A stretch of 64,000 nt of DNA from Diaporthe sp. PMI_573 (taxonomy: Eukaryota; Ascomycota; Sordariomycetes; Diaporthales; Diaporthaceae): NCBI GenBank assembly GCA_021399435.1, contig JAJTUP010000137.1, positions 1 through 64,000 on the forward strand, given 5' to 3'. A model generated the notes under the pieces. The model ran no database searches. It had not been told where the DNA came from and saw nothing but the letters and a program-made list of their open reading frames with translations. The position numbers and the translations under genes were made by a program. This document shows, one piece after another, positions 51,533-63,445 of this stretch (position 1 is its first letter; every line of letters begins with the position of its first letter).

Positions 51533-51784
51533 TGTCAGATGTGACGGGTGCTTTGGGTTAGGTGCCTGAGGCATCCACCTGTTATATATGGCAGATGTGA
51601 CGGGCATTTGACAAATGTGTGCCTGAGGCATCATTATGCCCATCACGACAAAACCAGCCCCCTGAACGGGCGGGGTCGCACTAGAGAACCTAGACAAGAC
51701 ATCATCACAATACACACAGTGACCACCCCATCAATTGGACCATAATTACACGTCCCACATACCTAAAAGGGTGATAATCTGACA
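51533..51784 (+). mobile_element. LTR of Copia family A (5' LTR)
   Basis: Starts TGTCAGAT and ends ATCTGACA, exact inverses, giving 252 bp with TG..CA ends. It contains two imperfect copies of CAGATGTGACGGG..TGCCTGAGGCATC (51535-51577, 51591-51632) and a TATA-like TTATATATGG between them. A PPT-like GAGGGGGTG stands directly before it, as if the end of another copy's internal region lay upstream. The gag ORF starts 35 bp after the LTR. The fragment at 1279-1366 is from the same family. Confidence 0.7.
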
Positions 51785-51818
51785 ATTAAGAGTCTCACTG
51801 CCTCAAGCCGATTAAAAC

Positions 51819-54200
51819 ATGGCTGATTACACCAACACGAAAACCCTCAACGCGATCCTAGCGAAACCAGGCGACTGGAACGATTGGCATCACGAATTCC
51901 AGCTCCAGGCCCAAACGTTTGGACTGGAAACCCACATAACGAATAAGACTTCCCTACTTCCTCAGCCGGAGATGCCGGATATTCGAAAGAAGAAATACAT
52001 CAAGAAACCACACGCACAGCGAAACGCGAGATCACAGACGATCAACGACGAGGAAGAAGACGAGGAAACAATCCAAGACAAGAACAATGGACAATGGATG
52101 ATGACCGATCTGACCGACAGTGGTCTTAAGGCATTTAATCTTGACCTCACTTGGTACAAACAACTTGACGCATTATACAAGGAGGAAAGGCAATCAGTAG
52201 AAAAGTTCACAAAGTGGCTGCTCCAAACTGTTGCCCCTGCATACAAGTCAACATGCTGCCAGGCGGGAGAACCGCTCTGGAAATGGCACGACAATTTACA
52301 AAAGAGATGTGGCCAAAGTACCCATGATGAAATGTTATACCTCCACCAAGAATACAAGAAGGTTCTCAAACCGCCCCGCACGATAAAGGAGGCATATACC
52401 TGGATCGATAAGTGGGAAGAAATGATGTCCAAAGGGATCCAGAAGAACCTTCCAGAAACACAACACACAACAATATGGTTCTCAGACTTTCTGCTGGCCA
52501 TACGGGGGGTAATGCCCATCTGGGCCACCTCCTACAAACAAGCACAAAAACATGCTTCAGCAGATGGGAGCCTCGAATATCGTGATATCGGGCAAGACTT
52601 CCGTCAGGAGTTGGAAAGCCACGACCCCCAAAAGGGAAAGGTCGCGAAAGGAGCTTTTGCAACTACCTACGATGGCTCTGGTAGTCATGATGACGAAAAT
52701 GGGGACGCCCATGTCATTGAAGATTCGAAGCCGCCACGTAGAGGTGCGACTGGTTCACGTGGTGGAAAGCGCGGGATTCGAGCCGATCCGGGACGTTATT
52801 CCTCGGGTCCAAAAGGCTGCCTCGCATGTGCAAATCCCCACGCCCTTGCAGAATGCTATTATGTATTCCCTGAAAAAGCTTTTCCAAGATGGAAGCCAAA
52901 TCAGGATGTCAAAGAAAGAGTTCGTGAGAAACTCGAAAACGATGCTGATCTTCAAGCACAGGTCCGAGCCCTCAAGGGTCCGAGATCGAAGTCCAAATCA
53001 AGAACACCAAGACCGACGAAGGAAGAAGTCGTCGAAGAAGTCGACGATTGACTCCCGGGATATTGTGTTGCGAGCATAGAAGCTAGGGGAGCTTTTGCCA
53101 TAAACGCAAAAGAATACCCTCTTCGACACTCGGTGATACTTGACCCAGCGAGTACGATCTCGATCACAAACAACAGCGAGAGACTGTTTGATACGAAACT
53201 AGCCACACATGATGACTACCTGTGGGCTGGAGACAGACAACTACCAGTACTCGCATACGGCACAATGCCGGTCCGCACTGGACCGACCGTCCTACACCTC
53301 GAAAACGTTGCCCTCTGCCCACGACTCCTGACAACACTCGTCTCTCTGAGGCAACTTCGAAGGAAGGGTATCTTTTGGGACAACGAACACGATCCAACAA
53401 CTTTGAAACGACGTGACAGGTCGACCCTGTGCAAACTCAGGGATATTCACGGCCAATACGTCATCGACTACCAACCACACGAAGTGCAAAGCGTCTTCAA
53501 CACATGGAGGAAGAAACACACTGCCTACACCAAAAGGAGACCACTCACAGGCGAAGCCATCCTCTGGCACGGCCGTCTTGGTCACCCAGGCCCCAGCGCG
53601 CTTGAACACCTCGTTTCTTCATCTCAGGGGGTGCGCATCCAGGGACCAACAACAGTCGAATGTGAAGCTTGTGCCTTAGCCAAGATCACGAGGCAAATCC
53701 GTCGAGCACCGAGGGAGATCCTCGAACGAGAAGGTGAAAGAATAGCACTTGACTTTCACGACTATGAACCAGGAGTCAACAACTACACATCACAACTGCT
53801 ACTCACATGCAGAGTGTCAGGACTCATCTGGGATTACTATCTTGAAAGTCGCGACAGCGAAACCCTCCTCAAGGTTATGAAATCATTCCTGGGGATGATG
53901 GAAATTCAAAACAACACCAAGGTCAAGGTGATTGAATGTGATGGAGAACTGTTCAGCCGAAGACGAGCTGTCAGAGAATTCCTCGAATCAAAACACATCA
54001 AAATCGAGCCCTCAGCACCCAACACACAAGCACAAAACGGAGGAGCCGAGCGCTCAGGGGGTGTGATCAAGGAGAAGATGCGTGCAATGCGAACAAGCTC
54101 AAAACTCCCACACTCTCTTTGGCCCGAAATTGGACGAACAACCGTCTATCTCAACAACCGAACACCAAGTTCCCGACTCATCGAAAAGACGACTCGCTGA
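51819..54200 (+). pseudogene. Copia Gag-protease-integrase, with one in-frame stop, 3' half missing
   Basis: Gag runs from ATG 51819 (MADYTNTKTLNAILAKPGDWNDWHHEFQ) to TGA 53049-53051. The same frame resumes at once and reads LPGYCVASIEARGAFAINAKEYPLRHSVILDPASTISITN, so this is a single Gag-Pol frame split by a nonsense codon (CGA to TGA is plausible). A zinc-knuckle-like CLACANPHALAECYY precedes it. Protease has DPAST in place of the usual D-S/T-G. The integrase has an H..CxxC region (WHGRLGHPG.., CEACALAKITR) and catalytic DDE at LDFHDYE, IECDGE and NGGAERSGG. The frame breaks at 54200 in the NNRTPSSRL stretch; RT and RNase H are missing, as is a 3' LTR. Confidence 0.88.
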
Positions 54201-54840
54201 TTTCTTCTACTCTGGCAGACTGTCAGAAGGTTACGATGAAGATGCACTTCGCGAAGACCTCATTGCCTCCGATTATCTCATGATAGTACCACTTTACTGG
54301 CAGATCCGCTTCTCACAGACAAGCTGCGCCAAGATTGTCTACACAAGGGTGGTTGAAAAGGGGGTACGCGATCTAGCCACTGAACTCTACAATGAGGAAG
54401 ACTTCACGGGTATTCAAATCAAGCAGTGTGATTTTCATCCTGATCACCTAAGGCGAGAAAACGGCCTTTACCTACTCGATGCTAAGGACATCCATATCGG
54501 CTCGACCTGCGTTTTATGGTTCAATGGCCTCAGAAGCAGGCAATTGTTGTGTGAGGTGTTGCGACGGAACTTTGCGAATCTGCTTTCCTGCGCCAAAAGC
54601 TTAAAGCGCCTCGTCATCCTGGGTCTCACTCCTACCCAGGAGTGCTCGGAGGCCTTGTGTTTCGCTCTGAAAGGTCACAAGATAAACACTGGCAGTCTAC
54701 CGAGCCTCGAGTTCTATTGGCCGACCTGGGGATCAAACGTCCTAGCTGCTGTTAAGGATGCATTCAAGGAAAATCGGAGCAAGGTGAACATGGACATTAG
54801 TCATGAACAATTTCTGAAAAGAATGGTGAAAGGGTTATGA
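54196..54840 (+). pseudogene. 3' portion of an unrecognised host-type gene at the Copia break
   Basis: The frame open across the junction encodes RRLADFFYSGRLSEGYDEDALREDLIASDYLMI, then VEKGVRDLATELYNEEDF, FHPDHLRRENGLYLLDAKDIHIGS, AKSLKRLVILGLTPTQECSEALCFALKG, ending KRMVKGL at 54840. It is coherent, non-repetitive coding sequence with no match I can name. The 5' part is replaced by Copia integrase sequence in another frame. Confidence 0.4.
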
Positions 54841-55098
54841 CCCGCAGGTTTCGCCATCTCTGTCCTGTGCGATAACCAATTTTCATTTTATTTATTTTCT
54901 GGAAGCGTCAGAAGATGAAGAGGACCGTGCCTAATTCCGCACAGCTTCGGTTCTTCAAGATGGTCAGCCCACCATTGCCAAGAATTCCCTAACGATTTTT
55001 ATCAGTACGACTCCTCCCCACGGTGCAATGAGGCAGGAAGAGCCCCCTGCCCAATTTGCCATTGGGCCCACGAATTTGACGAAATACCTCTCGCCGTA
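54841..55098. other. Junction region between host fragment and hAT
   Basis: A possible 5' end of the next transposase (CPICHWAHEFDEIPLAVLP in the same frame as the ORF from 55099) is seen from about 55045. It may be a remnant of the BED finger. No terminal repeat was identified. Confidence 0.3.
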
Positions 55099-57226
55099 TT
55101 GCCACCAGATCACAATCATGAGTTTGCACTCACATATCCGGCTTCGCTACCAATGAATGCTTCTGGTAAAGAGATAATGCTATCCGAAAAGCCGATTCTT
55201 AGATGGGTGCGACGCCATGGATCCAATCTTTCAGACCCATCTACAAAGACGTATGGCCGTGAGAAAAAGGAATATTTTTGTGATTTTGCGTTGTGGTACT
55301 TCGTGCGGCATTTCGGGAATGAGGTTATTGAAACCCTTATTAATAAGACTTTTTATGAGACTGATGGTGAAGGAGAGGGCGATGTTAATGATGTGAGTGA
55401 GACTGCAATAGAAGCTCACTCGGACGAGGAGGTCCTCCAGAGCTCTCCCGGCCTAATTCACGTCTCTTTTGATGGCTGGAGGTCCGGAAATCGGCACGCG
55501 TTATATGGGATTATGTGCTTCTTCCAAGACGAGAAAAACAAGCCCCGCAAAATCGTCCTTGGAGTACCCGAGGTCTCTACTCGCCATTCTGGCACAAATA
55601 TTGCAGCAGAAGTCCTCGAGATTATCGATTCATATGGTATAAAGAATAAGATCGGGTATTTCACGCTTGATAACGCCGAAAACAACGATTCAGCAATGGC
55701 TGTGATCGGAGGAGAGTTGGGCTTCGATGGACGCAAGCGCAGAGGTCGATGCTTTGGCCACATACTCAACCTCTCTGCCAAAGCATTTCTTTTTGGCTCC
55801 AATCCAGAGGCATTTGAGAATCAGCTCTCCGGCGCAGCAGCGTTATCTGAAACTGAACACGATCTTTGGAGGAGGAGAGGGCCAGTCGGGAAGCTCCACA
55901 ACCTCGTTGTTGACATCGACAGATCTGATGACTGATGTGCTGAGTTACCTTCTTCGAGGTGTTCAGCAGGCTGATATGGACCAATCTATCGATCCGAGAG
56001 TTCGAGCGAGGAAGCCTCTGAACATCGTCGTCGATAACGATACCAGATGGCTGTCCCAGCTCTACATGATCCGCCGCGCGATCAAACTCCGTCCTTACCT
56101 CGATGTGATGATTCTTAAACACAAACAAGCTTGGGAGCAGGACAACAGGTCGAAAAAGACGGGCCTGATGAGGAGGTCGGCTGTTCAACCGCGAATTTGC
56201 CTATCCGAAAACCAGCTTTCAGACAAGGACTGGGACGTCCTCGAACACCTCGCCACGATTCTTGGATTCTACGAGGTCACCGTCAAAACCCTTGAGGGAG
56301 ACGGTATTCAACGCAAACGGAAGAGAGGGTGGGTCGGCTCGTACGGAAATATCTGGGATGTCATCCAAGGCTTCGAATTCCTAATGGCAAAACTGGAGGA
56401 GTACAAGGCAGTCGCGGCGGATTATCCTGATCCCGAACACTTCAGGATCAACATCAACCTAGGGTGGCAGAAGCTCAACAAATACTACACAATTCTCGAC
56501 GAGACACCAATATATTACGTGGCGTTGGCTCTCCACCCTGCGTATCGATGGGGTTGGTTCGAAGAACACTGGGGAAAACATCCGGATTGGATCGCAACTG
56601 CGAAAGAGATGGTTCAGGAGGTATGGGAGACCGAATATCGCAACCTCGAGGTGGTATTGAGCCCGGGAAATGGGCCCGTTGCTAAACGGCGAAGGAAGTA
56701 CCAAAATGCCTTCGAGGAATACTGTGAACAGTCACGATACGAGCCATCAAGCCGGTTATCGACGCCTACGACCACGCCAGCGAGGATGAGGTCTTCTGCG
56801 ACTCCTGAATCCCCGAGGGACGAGTACGAGGCGTGGCAACAAAGCTGGGTTCCAACAGACACCGATATTCGAGACCCCAGCACATATTGGCAGGATAACC
56901 GAGCTCAATATCCCCGCCTCTCTCGAATGGCTCTTGATTTCCTCACGATCCAGCCGATGCCAGCCGAGTGCGAGAGGCTCTTTTCTGCCGCAGGTCGATT
57001 GGTGGCTCCCCTGCGCAGCCGCCTCGAAGTCGATATAATCGGGATGTGTCTAGTGCTGCGTTCGTGGCTACAAGCCAAGATAATCGACGACCTGGATCCT
57101 CTGTTCGTTCCCACGCAAATCGAGGTCGAGAGCAGCGCCAGAAGCGAGGCGGGCGCAAGAGAGTCAATGGCGTCATTTCTCGGCCGAGCGGGAGAGCTGG
57201 CAGAAGAGGAGAATGGGTGGGAATAA
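55099..57226 (+). pseudogene. hAT transposase with one frameshift
   Basis: The first frame (55099-55935) has HVSFDGWRSGNRHALYGIMCFF, FTLDNAENNDSAM, RCFGHILNLSAKAFLFGS and GPVGKLHNLVVDI. At about 55925 the frame changes and continues to 57226 with DVLSYLLRG, DNDTRWLSQLYMIRRAIKLRP, TPIYYVALALHPAYRWGWFEEHW and the C-terminal LSRMALDFLTIQPMPAECERLFSAAGRLVAPLRSRLEVDIIGMCLVLRSW. All core motifs are present, so a single 1-nt change separates this copy from an open frame. The BED finger is absent or very decayed at the 5' end. GTTGAGTTG/CAACTCAAC clusters at 57420-57555 look like its right subterminal repeats. Confidence 0.85.
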
Positions 57227-57419
57227 CTGGTGGAGCATGTCGCGAATATCTCGTCAATTAGGCCAACTGTGACAGGACAAGAGCACGAACGAGGTCGAGT
57301 GTGACTTGGGTAAAATGATTGTTTACGAGTAAAGAAAGAGACGCTTAAGGAAAACTCCGACTTAAGCTATTTACACAATATTCATAAAGTGAGACTATTC
57401 ATAAAGTATGAAAGTCACA

Positions 57420-57555
57420 TGATCGTTCCCTCACACCAACTCAACGTCAATCCATTCAACGAAAGCGTTCAGTTGATCAACTCAACGAGAGGTCGGCGAT
57501 TACTAAGCCAATTCACTCAATATAGGTCGTCCGTTGAGTTGGTTGAGTTGTTTGG
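57420..57555. repeat. Probable right subterminal repeats of the 55-57 kb hAT
   Basis: Repeated CAACTCAAC, TTCAACG, GTTGAGTTGG and TCAATTC-type motifs occur in both orientations 200-330 bp after the transposase stop. A matching left end was not found. Confidence 0.5.
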
Positions 57556-59439
57556 GTCTCTGCTGGGAATCAAGGACGAATCGGCGGTGAAATGCCAAAA
57601 ACCTCTTCGACGCTCTGGCGCTCTTTGATGTTCACTTTGGGCCAAACACCCTTTTCCTGTCCCTCAGGGAGGCGAATGATCCGGCCTTGGGAGGAGGTAT
57701 CGGGGTCGCCTGGTTTTGAGCCGGGCCAGTGTTTTGTCTAGGGGTTTTACGGAGATACTGAAAATTACAAAAGCTCTTGACCTGAGTACTTATGTGTATC
57801 GCGGGCCGGTGATACGCCAAAGTCCAGGACTCGTATACGGTCTTCGTGGTAGCTGGCAGTTGTCTGATGTAGTGAATCAGCGCACGAGGAACAGTAAGGA
57901 GGGAATAGAGTTTATGGTACCGGAGGTGCGAGTGGTGGAAACGGATGACATCAAAGATTTAGAGAATGGGAACAAATGGTTCAAGTAGCATGGAGGCAAG
58001 CAGTGTGGTTGTGAAGGCTCATTTGACAGCAATATATAGAATGAAACTTCGAACTGCCAACCACCTGATGTCCCTGCTTCTGCAACGATCGAACTTTCCA
58101 TACAAGCCAGACTGATCTTGTTTTCATCAGTCTGATTCTACAAGACACTCGAGAATGAAATAGGTCCCGACAGTCCATGGATAAATGAAACTGACGAGGC
58201 TTCCGGGCACACCTGTACATGTTCGGACACTGGGGAAGACCCGACTAGATCACATGGAGGCCTGGCAGGAGCAAATTGTTGACCTTCGTACGGCTCTGCA
58301 AAGCTCCGCTGGGCACGAAGACGCCGAGCTAAGGGAGCTCACCGCGCTCATGCTGCTGAGTGTTTCGACTTCAAAGAATGATGAGATGACTCAGGGAAGG
58401 ATCTCAGCGATGGAATTAAGCTGACGCACAAAGCATTGGGCTTCGACTAAATGAATTGATTGTATAGGTATGCACCATGCCGGACGGTCTGCATCAGTGT
58501 TGCTATAATAATATGGCAATAAAGTAGTATGTTTGTGCCCCATATCGTATCACAGTAGTAGTCTTGCGACACCGAGAATGATATATTACTTCCGAGCGTG
58601 TGCGAGAGGATAGCCCTTGGCCCTACAGTGGCGACGGACCGGCCAGTGCGGTCCAGCGCCAGCCCGCACGCTTTTTCTTAAGGAGAGCACGTCTGAGGGC
58701 TGTTGACTCTAACAACCTGTCCTGGGCGTTCATATAGATATCCAGTGTAACGCTAGCATCACGATACCCGGTGTCTCGATGGATCTATCAAAGTGTCGCA
58801 CTGAGCGTGCTAAAAGGATCAAGGGTCAGGTAAACGATGATGGGCAGCAGCAGTGTGTTGATTGATTGTTGTCTGAGGTTGTCTCTTGTGCGGGGTACTT
58901 CATCCCGCAGAGTTACTTAAAGCAGACGGCTAGATTACTAATGCAGTTGTTTCATGAGGCCGTGAAGATCATGCCTACCCTGCGACACAAAGCTAGCCCT
59001 GGTGTTAGGTCAAGGTGTCTCGGGTCGGTGGGAGGCGAGATGGGGGCAGCGATTTCCAATTCTTCCACGTCATTGATAGTCTCGGCAGTCGTGTTACGTT
59101 GGTGCACCAGGGTGAGGAAGTCGGGAATATTGACCCAGTTTCGCCGCCTGCTTGGCTCATGTTTGTGCTCCTCATCAAACCCTATAGTCAGGGCTTTGAA
59201 GACCCATCGCCAAGCCCGCATCTTTTCCACATGTGCGCAAAATCTCTCCCCTTATAGAAGCCTGCACAGAGCTCTAATTCATCTGCGTTAGCGTCAGGCC
59301 GCAAAGATTGTGAAGGGCTCCCTTCCTACACCCGCTATGTTCTTGACCCCCGCCGTTCAGCCCACGGCTAATTTCTAGGCTAGGCCCATGGTCGCCCGCC
59401 AAAGTGAAATGTTATTCTAAATAACCAGAAGCTGTTCCC
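57556..59439. other. Region with only weak ORFs
   Basis: Candidates that I cannot name: 57716-57988 plus (ends EFMVPEVRVVETDDIKDLENGNKWFK), 58185-58424 plus (EQIVDLRTALQSSAGHEDAELRELTALMLLSVSTSKNDEMTQ, helical, possibly the end of a signalling protein) and 58952-59230 minus (EKMRAWRWVFKALTIGFDEEHKHEPSRRRNW). All are short. They are more likely exons or fragments of decayed host genes than complete genes. Confidence 0.3.
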
Positions 59440-60117
59440 GTGGTATTGATATGTGTTCAACCGCGAATCGAGGCAATTGGGCCGGTGTTCCACTACCTCG
59501 GGAGTGGCAGCCCTGTCCCGCACGCATACGTGGTTATTTGGCTGATGTGCCATGCAAACCGCGGCCATCATGCCTGTTTCCTGGCCCACGGGCGAATACT
59601 GCATTCCCTCATGTGCGCTGAGCGCGAAAAACGTTATCTCGCAGTGTTGCACGAGGCGCACTGGCGTCCTGCATACGCTCTGGGGACGTTCCGAGCCACG
59701 TGCGATGAACGGCCCACGGGCTATGGCGTGTGTTCAAGCCGTTTCGCCCCAGGCCTCTGCAATCGAAAAGGCCACGTAGTGATGATCTTTAGGCCTGCTT
59801 CACGCCTTCACATACATGATAGCCCTATCTGCGCCTGGCTGCGGCCCGATGTCAAGGATCCCAAAGGCTGGATGGTTTACGAGGCGCAGGTGAAGGATCT
59901 GAAGAATTTTAGGGTGTGGCAATATCGCATCCGCGGCTTACCCGTCCCCGAGGAGCTTCGCGACGTGGACGATGCCGTCCTGCCACCCGAATACTACCAC
60001 ACCTTTCCCAAGAATTATCTCGATTTTGGTTGTGATCACTTCATGTGGGTACACACAAGCTGTGCGGAGGGCATGCCTGGGGACGGAGCTTGTGGAGTAC
60101 ACCCACCGTATTATTAG
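59440..60117 (+). CDS. Hypothetical protein fragment
   Basis: An ORF of 225 codons beginning at a non-ATG codon, so the true start must be spliced or missing. The last 100 residues look like real protein (ICAWLRPDVKDPKGWMVYEAQVKDLKNFRVWQYRIRGLPVPEELRDVDDAVLPPEYYHTF) with aromatic and acidic residues. No family is recognised. Confidence 0.3.
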   Translation: MVLICVQPRIEAIGPVFHYLGSGSPVPHAYVVIWLMCHANRGHHACFLAHGRILHSLMCAEREKRYLAVLHEAHWRPAYALGTFRATCDERPTGYGVCSSRFAPGLCNRKGHVVMIFRPASRLHIHDSPICAWLRPDVKDPKGWMVYEAQVKDLKNFRVWQYRIRGLPVPEELRDVDDAVLPPEYYHTFPKNYLDFGCDHFMWVHTSCAEGMPGDGACGVHPPYY

Positions 60118-60444
60118 GCTTGAGGAAGCCTTAATTCTGGTCCTAAGTTAAGCAAGAAGTCGAATCTCCTCTTCCGCGTCTTCTGTGCCCTGGAGCCGCG
60201 TTCCTGCCCCTGACTAGCCATGGCCGCGGATGGAGATGATCCAGAGGGGGACTGTGCTTTGCTGGCCTCATCCGGAATGCGCACTTCGGTGTTCCGCGTA
60301 TTTTTCTTTGGAGTCGTCCTCGTCTTCATATCCGCAAAGGGGCTGCCCCCAGCACCGGACCCAGAAGGCCCGTCCTTGTTCACATCATAGGGGATAATGG
60401 CCGGGATATACACGCTCGAGGGAACGATTACTAACCATCTCAAG

Positions 60445-61286
60445 ATTCGGCCGAGGTCTCAACACTCGATGCTCCACCAGAAGCTCCGACGCCGCGCGTT
60501 GGCTCAGCCAGTGCTGTCATCAAAGACTCGCTGTATCTGTTCTCTAGCCGGGGCGGCATTGCGATGGCACCCGTGGAGGAGAACGGCGCCATCTGGCGCT
60601 ACACGCCTGCTCAGGCGAGCTGGAAGCTCCTGAAGCCTGTGGACCCGGAGAAGCCATACCCTGCTGGCCGCAGCTATCATGCCATGGCCTCGGACGGGGA
60701 TGATCTCCTTTTCGTCCACGCTGGATGCCCCGAGAAGGGCCGCATGCAAGATCTGTGGTCTTTCAGTCTCAACTCGCAAACGTGGGAGCAACTCGCACCG
60801 GCGCCGGAGCCGGCGAGGGGCGGGGCCAGTATTGCATATTTGGAGGGAATGCTGTACAGAATGAACGGGTTTGATGGTACGACTGAACAGGGTGGCTCGA
60901 TCGATATCTATGAGTTGACCACGAATGCGTGGTCCTCTTTTGCATTCAACCCCGACGGGAAGAATGGACCCGGACCAAGGAGCGTATCTGCACTTGTGGC
61001 CGTGACGGTCAGGGAGAAGAACTATCTGGTCACCATGTTTGGGGAGTGTGATCCTAGTTCACTAGGCCATGCTGGTGCTGGGAAGATGCTCTCGGATGTG
61101 TGGGCTTTCGATGTCGATGGCCGAAACTGGGTGAGAATTGAGGCGGCCGGGGACAGCCCTGCAGCAAGAGGCTGGTTCGATGCTGACGTATCCCGAGGAG
61201 ATGAGCAGGATGCTATCATCGTCCATGGTGGTCTTGCGGAGGACAATTCACGGTTTGGTGACGTGTGGAGGCTAGACTTTATATGA
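60445..61286 (+). CDS. Kelch-repeat protein (nitrile-specifier-like), C-terminal part
   Basis: The exon starts after ..ACTAACCATCTCAAG (branch site and AG) and runs 842 nt to TGA. Kelch blades are visible: PRVGSASAVIKDSLYLFSSRGG, PAGRSYHAMASDGDDLLFVHAGC, ARGGASIAYLEGMLYRMNGFDG, GPRSVSALVAVTVREKNYLVTMFGE, AARGWFDADV..IIVHGGL, each with the paired Gly and the Trp/Tyr of the motif. This order is that of fungal kelch proteins annotated as nitrile-specifier-like. The first one or two blades expected at the N terminus were not found upstream, so the gene is either spliced from farther away or 5' truncated. The retained part has no lesions. Confidence 0.7.
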
Positions 61287-61670
61287 CCAAGGCACAAAGC
61301 GAGCCTGATGAGGTCGGGGTCTATGTTCATGGTCGTCATATTAACTGTGATCTTCAACTCACCTCAAATTCAGAATGTTCTCAGCGGTAACAAATTGGCC
61401 CTCAGCCCCGCGAATCACTTTGACCCAACCAATGGTACCGTGCAGAAACATTGTCGTGCTTATCATGATAGGATCTTTCTTTCTATTATAGACGGAAAGC
61501 TCTACGGCTTCTCAAAGCAGACAAGCTTCGAGGTCGCCTTGCTGCAAACTCATTCGGACGCCCGCCCCTCCTCCCCAAAGGTATATGGCATAAAGATGTG
61601 CAACCCGTACGTTCCTGTATTTTCCGTGCTCATCGTGATGCGCTGCATATCAATCTGTTTTCTATCATGG
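61287..61670. other. Intergenic between convergent genes
   Basis: It holds the 3' flanks of the kelch gene and the vWFA gene. An ORF on the plus strand here has no motif. Confidence 0.4.
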
Positions 61671-63002
61671 TCACTTCAGCTTGCCATGATCCGCCGATCC
61701 ATACGGAGCTCCTGCACCAGCCCATCCTTGGCCGCGAGCTGGTGGTCCAACAGGGTAAGTCTGAGGGGCACCGCCTTGGTATCCACCACCACCGCCCTGG
61801 TAGCCCGCTGGCGGCTGTCCGTACGCCAGCTGCTGTTGTGGCTGACCATACCCTCCAGGTTGTCCATATATTCCAGCCCCAGGTAGGGCATATCCTTGGT
61901 TGTAGCCTCGTCCGTATGAACCCTCAGGGCCGCCTTGTTGTGGGTAGGCGCTACCTTGTGAAGGTGGCGGCACTCCTCCCTGACGCTGACCAGGCTTCTC
62001 GTCGGCCTCGTCCCAAGACGCATCGATGGCTCCGAGGAGCAGCTTGAGGGTCCAGAAGTCGGCGGTCAGCGCTTGCGAAGGGTTGACGCGGGTCATCTCC
62101 TCCTGTTCGATCTCTAGGGACGCGGTGACATCGACGAGGCTTCCGACCTGGGGGTCATTGTCGAGCTGGTTGAGGAAGCGACGCGCCCCTTCATCGTCGC
62201 CGACCTGGGCGAACTGATAGGCGATGGCGCCGGCACCCAGAGGGGTGCGGGATAGCTCTTCCGCTGCGGCCTTGATGGATCGGAAGATGGTGTCATCGTC
62301 TTCTCCAGCAGGCTCGCCGTCGGTGATGGTGATGATGAGCACGGGGACCTGCATCTGGCCCTGCCTCGCGCGCGACAGCACAAGCGGCTCCAAGATCTTG
62401 CGGCGAAGCTCGGTGCCAATGGGCGTACGGCCCCTGAAGTCGACAGACTCAATAAGCCTGTTCACGTCGTCCTCGCTGCGGATGTTGTCACCCTGAGCGT
62501 TGCTGTTGATGAAACGGACATTCACACCATCAGGGTCGAACAAGGTGGCGGCAGCAGCGGCCCTGCTGAGGACACGCATCATATCCCTGGCACGCTTGCC
62601 GCCCTTTGGCAGCATGGAGCCGCTGTCGTCGACGTAGATGACGATGTCGAAGAGGGCGAGACGAACTATGTCCTTGCCGACCTCTAGTGGGATTTGCCAC
62701 GACTGGCATAGCAACTCCACCTTGGGCCCAGCAGTCCGTGCGACGTTGGTAATGTACGAAGGGTCACGGAAGGCTGGCATGTTCTGGAGATTCTTCTCCC
62801 GGATGCACTGCTCTAGGCTTTGGCGGAAAAGGTTTTTGTCGCCCTGCATAACCCCTTTCCCCTGTCCACCTGGTGCTGATGGAGGACACGGTAATTTGTC
62901 AGGCTGGAAACTGCCAGCTGGGGGCGGATAAGAATGCTGCTGCTGAGTCCCGCCGGCACCGACGGCTGAAGGAGAAGGGTATTCCTTGAGGTTTTCCTTT
63001 AG
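61671..63002 (-). CDS. von Willebrand factor A (vWFA) domain protein, 5' end lost
   Basis: The internal Met at 62849 gives 392 residues, but the frame is open upstream to the junction at about 63002 ([17 protein letters not shown].., low-complexity Pro/Gln). MIDAS residues are present: DDSGSM (DxSxS), GRTPIGT and TITDGEP. The domain is flanked by [14 protein letters not shown] and ends [17 protein letters not shown]. The C-terminal 110 residues are a Gly/Gln/Tyr-rich disordered tail ([21 protein letters not shown]). This architecture is a common fungal cytosolic vWFA family of unknown role. At 63002 the sequence meets an importin-alpha fragment of opposite orientation, so the first exon is missing here. 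Confidence 0.75.
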   Translation of the reverse strand, partial: LKENLKEYPSPSAVGAGGTQQQHSYPPPAGSFQPDKLPCPPSAPGGQGKGVMQGDKNLFRQSLEQCIREKNLQNMPAFRDPSYITNVARTAGPKVELLCQSWQIPLEVGKDIVRLALFDIVIYVDDSGSMLPKGGKRARDMMRVLSRAAAAATLFDPDGVNVRFINSNAQGDNIRSEDDVNRLIESVDFRGRTPIGTELRRKILEPLVLSRARQGQMQVPVLIITITDGEPAGEDDDTIFRSIKAAAEELSRTPLGAGAIAYQFAQVGDDEGARRFLNQLDNDPQVGSLVDVTASLEIEQEEMTRVNPSQALTADFWTLKLLLGAIDASWDEADEKPGQRQGGVPPPSQGSAYPQQGGPEGSYGRGYNQGYALPGAGIYGQPGGYGQPQQQLAYGQPPAGYQGGGGGYQGGAPQTYPVGPPARGQGWAGAGAPYGSADHGKLK

Positions 63003-63004
63003 CT

Positions 63005-63445
63005 TTGAACTACAGGCAGATCTGCTATCTCGTCGCTCAGGGCTGCATCAGGCCCCTGTGTGACCTTCTCGGCTGCCCAGACAACAAGATCATCCAGATC
63101 GCTCTACAAGGCCTCGAGAACATTCTTAAGGTTGGCGAAGTAGACAAGCAGGCTGTCGATGACACGCCTGACGCCATCAACCGCTACGCCCTGTTGATTG
63201 ATGAGTGCGGCGGCATAGAGAAGATCCATGAGTGCCAGACCAACGCCAACGAGGAGATCTACAAAAAGACGTACAACATCATCGAGAAGTACTTCTCTGG
63301 TGAGGACAAAAAAGCCGACGACGGTACTGCACAGGCACAAGGCCCCAATGGCACCTTCGGCTTTGGCGCTGGTGCCAATGGTGGTCAAGGCGCCGCGCCT
63401 TTTAACTTCTCCAACACGAACGAAAATGAGTCCATAGAGATGTAG
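63005..63445 (+). pseudogene. Importin-alpha (karyopherin alpha) C-terminal fragment
   Basis: The ORF from about 63014 encodes [80 protein letters not shown] and a Gly/Asn-rich tail ending NESIEM. This is armadillo repeats 9-10 and the CAS-binding end of importin-alpha. An intron-like acceptor CTACAG precedes the homology. The seven or more upstream ARM repeats and the IBB domain are missing; upstream lies the reversed vWFA gene. Importin-alpha is normally an essential single gene, so this is a partial duplicate. Confidence 0.85.

Noticed and set aside
59440..59779. Complete gene starting at 59440
   Set aside because: The start is a GTG codon and the N-terminal half has no protein-like character; only the last 100 residues look coding.
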